Assembly (NCBI RefSeq): GCF_004349145.1
Contig: NZ_SMFO01000003.1
Coordinates: 186,001-250,000 of the forward strand
Reading direction: 5' to 3'
DNA from: Flavobacterium hiemivividum
Lineage (GTDB): Bacteria; Bacteroidota; Bacteroidia; Flavobacteriales; Flavobacteriaceae
DNA: 64,000 nucleotides
The notes under the pieces were generated by a model that saw nothing but the letters and a program-made list of their open reading frames with translations, made no database searches and had not been told where the DNA came from. The translations under genes were made by a program, and so were the position numbers. Of this stretch, positions 54,801-61,543 are shown one piece after another; position 1 is the first letter of the stretch, and every line of letters begins with the position of its first letter.

Positions 54801-54968
54801 TAATATAATATTTACTCCGGGGAGTGTATTTCCATTAGCGTCAGTTATTTTTCCTGAAACACTTTTTTGCGGTTGATTTTCTTGTGCAAAACTAAAGTGT
54901 GGTTGGCACAGAAACATCATAAAGAGAATGAAATTTATCCTCTTAAATAATAGAATTCGTCTTTTCAT
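51831..54968 (-). CDS. SusC/RagA-family TonB-dependent outer-membrane transporter
   Basis: 1045 aa. After the signal peptide come a carboxypeptidase-like domain (SVSGKITDANGNTLPGVNII), the TonB-box-like LDEVVVIGYGSIKKGNVTGA, the plug domain (IRGINTFGNTEPLCIIDGF) and the 22-strand barrel ending in a terminal Phe (FIVGVQYVF). It imports oligosaccharides, glycopeptides or peptides together with SusD, using TonB energy. The gene is only 57 bp after the ALDH7 gene, so transporter and catabolic genes probably share a transcript. Confidence 0.95.
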   Translation of the reverse strand: MKRRILLFKRINFILFMMFLCQPHFSFAQENQPQKSVSGKITDANGNTLPGVNIILATTSISTNSDENGKYTLRIPADLKNPSLTFTYIGFNEVTINVNNNKELNVTLQEENNKLDEVVVIGYGSIKKGNVTGAISSIKKESIETRATNNASEAIQGLVAGVNVQKSGGAAGAAVKIKIRGINTFGNTEPLCIIDGFQGSLSSVNPTNIESIEVLKDGAAAAIYGSVAANGVIIVTTKSGLKEGIKVDFTSFVNSTSSAKRIELLDAEGYKTVHKRMYDEYNKYANTPVALPAYISAPTTANTNWQDQVFRSGLAQNYGLGIQGREGVIKFALYGNYAKEKGIIIDNNFGQKNASARVSFKKSIFDVDTKLSYLSTKSEQPNFQLKEVYAIAPLVPVLDSNETYGYGLTNKDGLPFNTNPVADERFRSGELRGQDLTANISITANIAPWLKFKTAYSHHELNSQRTAHNAPFIANIQAPEKYTVHREVRTYWSEQIFENTIMMDKKFGEHSIDFLLGSTINPSSSNWNDITVEGKTTDQSVVDGQLVSTERPAGFLDSGFETIGAGKGGTYSADGSKYQYNRLSYFSRINYSYKDRYLAQATLRYDGSSKFGKDSRWGAFPSVALGWKMDKEDFYPEDFIVSTAKLRASWGRLGNEAALGYYTSSSLIYSGNYLNSGYVQGTGSNPWPGSIATALENRNLKWETTDSKNIGIDYTLRNGKVSGSINYYRNVTADLLITKKLAPSAGIDNPILNVGKVSNSGLEFEVNYSEQSNDFKYNVGFNISSLRNKVESLANADQAINGQGLKFDTEHFPTQARVGTPISSFYLYRTNGIFQTTAEVDSHATNGNLLQPNAKPGDIRFKDLNNDGVIDENDKEYAGTGLPKVEANITLGASYKGFDFTTLIGSGFGNKLYNGNRYFYESMSSGTNMLASTLNSWTPDNNSNIPRAVLGDPNGNSRESDRFLENGNFVRMRQLQIGYSLPSSLLEAANIDKLRFYVSAENVFTITKYSGTDPEFSRTNLLDTGVDRFVYPFTRSFIVGVQYVF

Positions 54969-55025
54969 TTGTAATAAATTTGGTTAATTAAAGTTTTGTA
55001 TTTGTCTAGTTTTTTGTTACTTGTT

Positions 55026-56582
55026 TTATTGTAAATCGAATTTTATCCCTTGTGCAAGTGGTAAGCTTGTGGTGTAATTAATCGTATTTGTTTGGCGTCT
55101 CATATATATTTTCCATGCATCAGATCCAGATTCTCTTCCACCACCAGTGTCTTTTTCGCCACCAAAAGCGCCACCGATTTCAGCTCCAGAAGTTCCAATG
55201 TTCACATTTGCTATTCCACAGTCAGAACCTACAACTGATAAAAATCTTTCAGCTTCACGTAAATTATTAGTCATAATAGCAGATGATAATCCTTGCCCAA
55301 CTCCGTTTTGATATTCAAGCGCGTTATCAACATCTCCGCTGTATTTTATTAAATATAAAACAGGGGCAAATGTCTCGTGTTGCACAATTTCAAATGAATT
55401 TTGAGCTAAAGCAATTGCTGGCTTTACGTAACATCCACTTTCATAACCTTCTCCAGAAAGCACTCCGCCTTCAACTAAAATAGTTCCGCCTTCTTCAACT
55501 ACTTTATCTAAGGCAGCGGTGTACATTTTGACAGCATCTGTGTCGATAAGTGGACCCACATGATTGTTTTCGTCTAATGGATTTCCTATTTTGAGTTGTT
55601 TGTATGCAGAGACAATAGCGTCTTTTACTTTTTCGAATATACTTTCATGAATAATCAAGCGGCGCGTTGAGGTACAACGTTGTCCTGCAGTTCCTACAGC
55701 CCCAAAAACTGCCCCAATAACAGTCATTTTTATATCTGCATCAGGAGTTACAATTATGGCATTGTTTCCTCCAAGTTCTAAAAGAGATTTACCTAAACGA
55801 GCGGCAACAGCTTGCGCCACTATTTTTCCCATTCTGGTTGATCCTGTAGCCGAAATTAATGGGATTCGAGTATCTGAAGTCATCAATTCACCCAATTTAT
55901 AATCACCATTAATCAAGCATGAAATTCCTTCGGGTAAATTATTTTCTTTTATAACTTCAGCTATAATATTTTGACAAGCGATTCCACAAAGTGGCGTCTT
56001 TTCTGAAGGTTTCCAAATACAAACATCTCCACAAATCCATGCAAGAGCGGTGTTCCAAGCCCAAACGGCAACAGGAAAGTTAAATGCCGAAATAATTCCA
56101 ACAACTCCCATAGGATGATATTGTTCATACATACGGTGTCCAGGTCTTTCAGAATGCATGGTTAGACCGTGCAATTGACGGGATAAGCCTACGGCGAAAT
56201 CACAAATGTCAATCATCTCTTGTACTTCTCCGTATCCTTCTTGTAGAGATTTCCCCATTTCATAAGAAACTAATTTGCCTAAAGCTTCTTTGTTTTGGCG
56301 TAATTTTTCTCCAAATTGACGAACAATTTCGCCGCGTTGTGGAGCTGGCATTAAACGAAAGGTTTTAAAAGCCTCCGTAGCCGATTGTATTACCTGTTGG
56401 TAATCTTGTGATGTAGACATTTTTACAGAACCAATCAATTTTCCATCGACTGGGGAATAACTTTCAAGGATTTCGCCATTTGCAAAATGATGCAATCCTG
56501 TAGAGGTACCTTCATTAATATCCTTTACTCCCAGTTGGGTTAAAGCTTCTTTTATTCCAAATTGTGACGTGGTTGTAGTCAT
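55026..56582 (-). CDS. ALDH7-family alpha-aminoadipate-semialdehyde dehydrogenase (antiquitin type)
   Basis: 518 aa NAD(P)-dependent aldehyde dehydrogenase. It follows human ALDH7A1 closely: GEVQEMIDICDFAVGLSRQL with the antiquitin-specific Glu122, NFPVAVWAWNTALAWICGDV, general base Glu269 in LLELGGNNAIIV, nucleophile Cys303 in GTAGQRCTSTRRL, and the C-terminal GGAFGGEKDTGGGRESGSD. ALDH7 oxidises 2-aminoadipate-6-semialdehyde to 2-aminoadipate in lysine and hydroxylysine breakdown. It lies between a DUF1338 gene and susC on the same strand. Confidence 0.93.
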   Translation of the reverse strand: MTTTTSQFGIKEALTQLGVKDINEGTSTGLHHFANGEILESYSPVDGKLIGSVKMSTSQDYQQVIQSATEAFKTFRLMPAPQRGEIVRQFGEKLRQNKEALGKLVSYEMGKSLQEGYGEVQEMIDICDFAVGLSRQLHGLTMHSERPGHRMYEQYHPMGVVGIISAFNFPVAVWAWNTALAWICGDVCIWKPSEKTPLCGIACQNIIAEVIKENNLPEGISCLINGDYKLGELMTSDTRIPLISATGSTRMGKIVAQAVAARLGKSLLELGGNNAIIVTPDADIKMTVIGAVFGAVGTAGQRCTSTRRLIIHESIFEKVKDAIVSAYKQLKIGNPLDENNHVGPLIDTDAVKMYTAALDKVVEEGGTILVEGGVLSGEGYESGCYVKPAIALAQNSFEIVQHETFAPVLYLIKYSGDVDNALEYQNGVGQGLSSAIMTNNLREAERFLSVVGSDCGIANVNIGTSGAEIGGAFGGEKDTGGGRESGSDAWKIYMRRQTNTINYTTSLPLAQGIKFDLQ

Positions 56583-56695
56583 GTGTTTTATTTACAATTA
56601 AGCATAGTTCCAGCGCTAAAAAACTTGATTTTATCTAGTTTTTAAGGATAGCATTGGATACGCTATAGGGTTTTTAGGTTGTTTTGTAGTCAAGT

Positions 56696-56731
56696 CAAAA
56701 TTAGAAGTATTCAAATATTTAGCATTTTGAG
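56696..56731 (-). promoter_or_regulatory. Candidate promoter/activator site of the ALDH7-led genes
   Basis: TAATTTTG (56703-56696, minus strand) fits TAnnTTTG. CATTTTGAG at 56723-56731 repeats a word seen in the conserved block upstream of the DUF1338 genes (57637-57645). No -33 TTG was found. Confidence 0.4.
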
Positions 56732-56748
56732 TACCGCTTATTAATTAT

Positions 56749-57561
56749 TTAATGATTTTGTAATTTAACGTTCGTACTTTCAAAAATTTTATCTGCTGAT
56801 GAAGCGATAAAACCTTGATATAATTCTCCATTTGGCATTGGGTAGCGAAGTGCGAATTCGTAATAACAAGATGGAATTTGCATGGTACCTTCATCAAAAT
56901 TTACGCTATGTAAATCAGCAAGTGTGCTTGATTGTTCTAATAATTGTGCTGGAGTACCTTTGATTTTTCCTCCAGAGGAATTTAATTTCCACCCACTATT
57001 TTCTAAAAAAGTATTCAACTCCTCTAAACTATTAAAACCTTTTAAAGCATTTGCGTTGATCGTGAAGTGGTTTGCACGAAATCCATACACATACATCCAA
57101 GCAGCGTATTCTGACTCTTCCAAAAGCAAATTGTAAACCGCTAGGGATTTGGTTTTCCATACAGCTCCACTTAATACTAATTCTGGATTATTGAATGTTT
57201 CTGCTTCACAATTATCCAAAATCTCCTTGACAGTTGCTTGTAATTTTGGAGAACATTTTTCTAATTCTAATTCTGAGATAAAAATTCTTGGAGCATTTTT
57301 ATCACTTGAATGTTCATAATGCTTTGCAAATAACTTTTTTGAATCAAAAATATACTCTCCTTTTTGTTCATATCCAACTTCCAGAAAAAGCTTTTCTATC
57401 ACTTTAATATTAACGCGTTGATCATTAAACGTGCGAATTGCGATATGATCATTTTTTATTTGCTCCCCTTTTTTTTCTAATAAGTCATGAATTTTTGTGG
57501 CAGATGGAGTAATTGCAGCATATTGCTCCCACAATTTTGAAAGTAATTGATTTGTTGTCAT
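56749..57561 (-). CDS. DUF1338 protein, 2-oxoadipate dioxygenase/decarboxylase family (copy 1)
   Basis: 270 aa, shorter than Pseudomonas HglS (about 460 aa). The iron ligands can be placed by motif: His39 in KNDHIAIRTF with Arg43 four residues on (as His70/Arg74 in HglS), His165 in GFRANHFTINA and Glu235 in SCYYEFALRYPMPN. HglS turns 2-oxoadipate into D-2-hydroxyglutarate and CO2. It lies directly upstream of the ALDH7 gene. Its 3' part (56777-57138) is 99% identical to the second copy at 60542-61357. Confidence 0.88.
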   Translation of the reverse strand: MTTNQLLSKLWEQYAAITPSATKIHDLLEKKGEQIKNDHIAIRTFNDQRVNIKVIEKLFLEVGYEQKGEYIFDSKKLFAKHYEHSSDKNAPRIFISELELEKCSPKLQATVKEILDNCEAETFNNPELVLSGAVWKTKSLAVYNLLLEESEYAAWMYVYGFRANHFTINANALKGFNSLEELNTFLENSGWKLNSSGGKIKGTPAQLLEQSSTLADLHSVNFDEGTMQIPSCYYEFALRYPMPNGELYQGFIASSADKIFESTNVKLQNH

Positions 57562-57613
57562 TTTTAACGTATTTAGTATGATGTAAAAAGTAATTTTCGT
57601 TACAATTTTATTT

Positions 57614-57643
57614 CAATATTATTTTTAATAATTCGACATTTTG
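57614..57643. promoter_or_regulatory. Conserved 30-nt block upstream of DUF1338 copy 1
   Basis: 27 of 30 bases match the block at 61425-61454 upstream of copy 2; both sit 50-70 bp before their start codons. This suggests a shared regulator site, possibly for the nearby Lrp-family protein. Confidence 0.5.
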
Positions 57644-58132
57644 AGGTTGCTATGGATGTAACATTTCATGGTTAGTTTTTTGATCTTCTTAATAATTTAT
57701 TTGCTACTAAAATTATATTTCAATTTTAAGTTTAGGCTCACAAATATTAAATTATTTCGAGATAAAACATCAAAAAGAAACTTTACTTGACCTTTACATG
57801 CTTTAATAAAACCATCATTTACAGCGGTCTTACCAGAGAATTGTCAGTGTAACTAGTATATTTTTAATAGGATGGAGATTTTTAAAAAAAAAGGGGGTTT
57901 TTTTCATTGTAATATTTTTATCAATATGTAAATTCCATTGTAGAAAGAATAAATGATAGTTTAAACTATGAATATAATGTCGATTACTTTGGTATAACAA
58001 TACCAAATATGAAGTTATAGGAGAAAAATGCAGTCATAATTCACAATAAAAGAATACCACATGACGCTAATGATTCCTTAACATCTAACGAAATGGAGGA
58101 ACAGCGTAAAATTAAAATATGCACTTGTAAAG

Positions 58133-58172
58133 CAAAAAAAAACAGTTGCAAAATTGATTTTGCAACTGTTTA
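58133..58172 (-). terminator. Terminator of the TPR regulator gene
   Basis: A perfect 13-bp stem (58141-58153 with 58158-58170), TTGA loop, and an A run at 58134-58142 giving the U tract on the minus strand, 90 bp after the stop at 58260. Confidence 0.88.
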
Positions 58173-58259
58173 ATAATTTCGCATTTTTTGTTTTATAAAC
58201 TGTATTAATTACGAAGAACGAAGTGTAATATTTAAATACGTCCAAAAAAGATTAAAAGC

Positions 58260-59954
58260 TTATATGTTTTCCAGAAAAACAATTAGGTTGTCTTTGTTTT
58301 CTAATCCTAATTTTTTTCTTAATCTATGCCTTCCAATTTCTACTGAATTAGCAGAGATATTATTAATATTTGCTATTTCTTTAGAACTAAGTTTAAGTTT
58401 AACTTGTACCGCTAACTGAATATCTTTATCAGTTAAATTAGGATATTTCTCTTTAAGTCTAAACAAAAAATCACTTTGCAGGGTTTCTACGTTGGCGTGA
58501 AATTGCTGAATATCTTCATTTAAGTCAAATTTAAAAGTGTACTCTTTTATAAGTGTATTGATGTCTTGTTTAAGTAAGTTTAAATCGGTAAATTTTAAAT
58601 TTTTTAATGAATTTGCTAGATCCTTATAAATGTTAGTTCTTTGAGAAATGAATAAAGCTAGATTTGTAAGTTCCTTCGTTCGAAAATCCAATTTGCGTTC
58701 TAAATTCTCCTGTAAGAGAAATTGTGATTTTAGTTTTTCCTTCGAAAGTTTATGATTTTGTAGATAAATAGCTTTTTTCTTTTTTATATTATTCCACAAC
58801 GAAGCTATTACTAGAATTGCTATGATTGCCAATAATATAGAACCAATCAACAAGGATTTTCTTTTCTGTGATTCCAATTGACGCTGTTGCTCTAATAACT
58901 TGATTTCAGATTCGCGTCGTTCTGCCTCATATAGAATTCGCATTTCAGCCAACTTTTCACTTTTATTGCTTGAGAAAACTTCAGAGTTTCCATTAGTATA
59001 TTTCATATAAAAATTGAAAGCCTCCTTATAGTTATTTAATGCTAAATAATAATCGGACATAATTTTATCATTCTCTAAAAGCAGTTCCTTTTTATTACCC
59101 AATGCTTTAATAATAGTCTTAGATTCTTCTAACAATGAGTAGCATTGTTCATAAATTTTAAGCTTTAAATACACTACTGCAAGTTCATGAAGAATATAAA
59201 CCTTTTTGTAGTCATATTTAATTTCACTCTCAAGATCCAGAGCAGACTCTAAGAATTTTTTGGCCAAATTGAGTTCATTTATTTTGCGATAGCAAATGCC
59301 CATATTTTTCATGGTTTCTGCGATTCTGTCCTTATTTTTAGAATCTTTTATTAGTTTTAAAGATTTTTTAAAAAAAAACAATGCCAAATTATAATCGCCT
59401 TTGCCATCATGAATTATTCCGATACTGTTATAACTGTATGCAATTCGCTGCTTGTCGCCTATTTTTTCATGTATGACTAAAGCTTGGGTATGATATTCTA
59501 ATGCTTTTTCAAAATACCCAATGTCATAATATAACCAGCCAAGTGTACGTAGAGTAAAGGCGAGATCATAATCGTTTCCAATTACTTTTCGTATTTCTAA
59601 GGATCGTAGCCCGTATTGTAAAGCTTTATCATAGATATTATTAAACAAATAACTCTGACACAAATTTATTAGTGCTAACCCTTCTTGGTCTTTATTTTTC
59701 AACTCACTTGATAAACGTAAAGCTTCCGAGCCATATTTCATTGTTTTATTAGGATCAATGACCCAATATATTTCGGCAATTCTATTTAATAATGACAGTT
59801 TTTTTTCTCCTACAGATTTCGGCAATATTGTTAACAAACTGTCTAATTCAACCTGTGAATCACTTGGGTTTTCATCCCATATATTTTTCTGAGATCTGGC
59901 TGTGAAACAGACAAATATAAAACTAATAAGTAGGAGATGAGGGAGTTTTTTCAT
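58260..59954 (-). CDS. TPR-repeat membrane regulator with C-terminal LuxR-type HTH
   Basis: 564 aa. A signal peptide or anchor (LPHLLLISFIFVCFTARS) is followed by five to seven tetratricopeptide repeats (about residues 50-320, e.g. FEKALEYHTQALVIHEKIGD), a charged coiled coil (330-366), one membrane helix (about 368-387, LLIGSILLAIIAILVIASLW), a second coiled coil, and a helix-turn-helix of the LuxR/GerE kind (LTDKDIQLAVQVKLKLSSKE to RHRLRKKLGL). Thus a periplasmic sensor is joined to a cytoplasmic DNA-binding domain without a kinase. It lies between the two DUF1338 genes, on the same strand as the catabolic genes, and may regulate them. Confidence 0.87.
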   Translation of the reverse strand: MKKLPHLLLISFIFVCFTARSQKNIWDENPSDSQVELDSLLTILPKSVGEKKLSLLNRIAEIYWVIDPNKTMKYGSEALRLSSELKNKDQEGLALINLCQSYLFNNIYDKALQYGLRSLEIRKVIGNDYDLAFTLRTLGWLYYDIGYFEKALEYHTQALVIHEKIGDKQRIAYSYNSIGIIHDGKGDYNLALFFFKKSLKLIKDSKNKDRIAETMKNMGICYRKINELNLAKKFLESALDLESEIKYDYKKVYILHELAVVYLKLKIYEQCYSLLEESKTIIKALGNKKELLLENDKIMSDYYLALNNYKEAFNFYMKYTNGNSEVFSSNKSEKLAEMRILYEAERRESEIKLLEQQRQLESQKRKSLLIGSILLAIIAILVIASLWNNIKKKKAIYLQNHKLSKEKLKSQFLLQENLERKLDFRTKELTNLALFISQRTNIYKDLANSLKNLKFTDLNLLKQDINTLIKEYTFKFDLNEDIQQFHANVETLQSDFLFRLKEKYPNLTDKDIQLAVQVKLKLSSKEIANINNISANSVEIGRHRLRKKLGLENKDNLIVFLENI

Positions 59955-60010
59955 TGCAAGAAAGTTTTAAAAATAGAGTTATACTCTTTATTATATTGCT
60001 TGTAAGGCTT

Positions 60011-60044
60011 CAAATATCATCATTATTTATGTGTTTAAGTTCAA
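60011..60044 (-). promoter_or_regulatory. Candidate promoter of the TPR regulator
   Basis: GATATTTG (60018-60011, minus strand) differs from TAnnTTTG at one base; TTG (60044-60042) lies 23 nt upstream. Confidence 0.33.
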
Positions 60045-60365
60045 TTGTGTGGACTTAAGATAAGGTGAAAACCCAATGTTTACTATTATGTTCATTGATA
60101 CTATTGTAGTTATACTTTATAAGTAGTTCATTTCCTGATGTTTTGTCGAGTAATAATGCGGATAAATTTTGTAGAATTTGGTAAAGCGAACTATTGATTT
60201 TAAATCTTTTACGATTATAAAAACAAAACAGTAGGATATATCTGCTACATTGATTTGAATACGAGCAGCATTTTTTGTTGTTCCTCAAAAGGTATTGACT
60301 TTTTTACTTAGTTAAATGTCTAATTTTATTAAATTAACTTATGGTATTTTTACGATTTTGAGCAT

Positions 60366-60418
60366 GCTTTTAGCAATTAAAAACAAGAATTTATCTAATT
60401 TTTAATTGCTGAAAAGGC
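60366..60418. repeat. Long stem-loop downstream of DUF1338 copy 2
   Basis: AGCAATTAAAAA (60372-60383) pairs perfectly with TTTTTAATTGCT (60399-60410); the stem extends outward through TTTT/AAAA and GC/GC with one bulge. Loop 15 nt. No U run follows on either strand, so it may protect an mRNA 3' end. Confidence 0.6.
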
Positions 60419-60541
60419 TATACTTCAAGGGTTAAACTCTATTTTGTAGTCGTGTTAGAATTATTATTTGCTAATTATATTACTAGTTTAATATTATTAG
60501 GCGATATTTCTTTTTGACCGTTTTTTTCGAGTTAGACTTAT

Positions 60542-61357
60542 TTATAAATTGTTTTGCAATTTTACATCTGTGCTTTCAAAAATTTTATCTGCTGATGAAG
60601 CGATAAAACCTTGATATAATTCTCCATTTGGCATAGGGTAGCGAAGTGCGAATTCGTAATAACAAGATGGAATTTGCATGGTGCCTTCATCAAAATTTAC
60701 GCTATGTAAATCAGCAAGTGTGCTTGATTGTTCTAATAATTGTGCTGGAGTACCTTTGATTTTTCCTCCAGAAGAATTTAATTTCCACCCACTATTTTCT
60801 AAAAAAGTATTCAACTCCTCTAAACTATTAAAACCTTTTAAAGCATTTGCGTTGATCGTGAAGTGGTTTGCACGAAATCCATACACATACATCCAAGCAG
60901 CATATTCTGACTCTTCCAAAAGCAAATTGTAAACAACTTGGGATTTGGTTTTCCATATAGCTCCACTTAATACTAATTCTGGATTATTGAATGTTTCTGC
61001 ATCACAACTATCTAAAATGTCTTTGACAGTTGACTGTAATTTTGGAGAACATTTCTCTAATTCTAATTCTGAGATAAAAATTCTTGGAGCATTTTTATCA
61101 GTTGAATGCTCATAATGCTTTGCAAATAATTTTTTTGATTCAAAAATATACTCTCCTTTTTGTTCATATCCAACTTCCAGAAAAAGTCTTTCTAATACAT
61201 CGATATTAACTCGCTTATCGTTAAATGTGCGAATAGCGACATGGTCATTTTTTATTTCTTCTCCTTTTTTCTCTAATAAATCATGAATTTTTTTAGCGGA
61301 TGGTGTAATTTCAGCGTATTGCTCCCACAATTTTGAAAGTAGTTGACTCTTGTTCAT
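60542..61357 (-). CDS. DUF1338 protein, 2-oxoadipate dioxygenase/decarboxylase family (copy 2)
   Basis: 271 aa. Same motifs as copy 1: KNDHVAIRTF (His and Arg of the active site), GFRANHFTINA and SCYYEFALRYPMPN. The in-frame extension to 61411 is rejected because it covers the -7 box and operator; the ATG at 61357 (MNKSQLLSKLWEQY) aligns with copy 1. The C-terminal half is nearly identical to copy 1 in DNA sequence, while the N-terminal half has diverged. It is divergent from the lrp-like gene and may be the copy under closest Lrp or Crp-type control. Confidence 0.88.
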   Translation of the reverse strand: MNKSQLLSKLWEQYAEITPSAKKIHDLLEKKGEEIKNDHVAIRTFNDKRVNIDVLERLFLEVGYEQKGEYIFESKKLFAKHYEHSTDKNAPRIFISELELEKCSPKLQSTVKDILDSCDAETFNNPELVLSGAIWKTKSQVVYNLLLEESEYAAWMYVYGFRANHFTINANALKGFNSLEELNTFLENSGWKLNSSGGKIKGTPAQLLEQSSTLADLHSVNFDEGTMQIPSCYYEFALRYPMPNGELYQGFIASSADKIFESTDVKLQNNL

Positions 61358-61383
61358 TTTTAACAGAATTAATATGTTATATC

Positions 61384-61412
61384 GACACAAATGTAGTGTG
61401 ATTTGTGTCACA
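61384..61412. promoter_or_regulatory. Operator/promoter of DUF1338 copy 2 with a TGTGA-N6-TCACA element
   Basis: GACACAAAT (61384-61392) and ATTTGTGTC (61401-61409) form a 9-bp perfect inverted repeat with an 8-bp spacer. It overlaps the -7 box TACATTTG (61395-61388, minus strand). Shifted by a few bases, TGTGA-N6-TCACA (61397-61412) fits the Crp half-site pattern exactly. Either would place a regulator on the promoter. Confidence 0.6.
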
Positions 61413-61424
61413 ATGGCAACGATA

Positions 61425-61454
61425 CAATATCATTATTAATAATTAGACATTTTG
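61425..61454. promoter_or_regulatory. Conserved 30-nt block upstream of DUF1338 copy 2
   Basis: 27/30 identical to 57614-57643. Its centre is the 12-bp palindrome ATTATTAATAAT, and AGACA-N5-TGTCT follows (61445-61459). It lies between the divergent DUF1338 and lrp-like genes, a typical place for an Lrp site. Confidence 0.5.
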
Positions 61455-61468
61455 TGTCTTTTTTTATG

Positions 61469-61476
61469 TAGATTTG
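61469..61476 (+). promoter_or_regulatory. -7 element of the lrp-like gene
   Basis: TAGATTTG matches TAnnTTTG, 67 bp before the ATG at 61544. TTTG at 61451-61454 is only 14 nt upstream. Confidence 0.4.
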
Positions 61477-61543
61477 ACATTAAAAAAAATAAATACCGCT
61501 GAGTAGTTGTCAAAATAACAACTTGGGGAAAAATAATTGTAAG

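Larger units (their letters stand above)
57562..58259. other. 698-bp intergenic region between DUF1338 copy 1 and the TPR regulator
   Basis: It holds the conserved block 57614-57643, a homopolymer stretch A9-G5-T7 (57884-57904), an inverted repeat TTTGGTA/TACCAAA (57988-57994, 58001-58007) and a terminator (58133-58172). No coding frame or RNA gene is supported. Confidence 0.55.
59955..60541. other. 587-bp AT-rich intergenic region
   Basis: Between the TPR regulator and DUF1338 copy 2. It contains a candidate promoter (60011-60044) and a long stem-loop (60366-60418). A 77-codon frame at 60055-60288 (minus) has cysteine-rich, low-complexity content and no family resemblance; I do not call it a gene. 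Confidence 0.55.

Noticed and set aside
56882..57136. 84-codon plus-strand frame, repeated almost identically at 60678-60932
   Set aside because: It is the antisense of the 362-bp near-identical block of the two DUF1338 genes; its conservation reflects the sense genes.
60055..60288. 77-codon minus-strand frame in the AT-rich gap
   Set aside because: Low-complexity, cysteine- and tyrosine-rich translation, no family resemblance and no promoter; treated as noncoding.
40618..61357. Reading the locus as plain lysine catabolism
   Set aside because: ALDH7 and DUF1338 fit lysine too, but no lysine aminotransferase, saccharopine enzyme or racemase is present, while the kinase/phospho-lyase fusion and the Glc/Gal hydrolases are better explained by glycosylated hydroxylysine. 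Not fully excluded.
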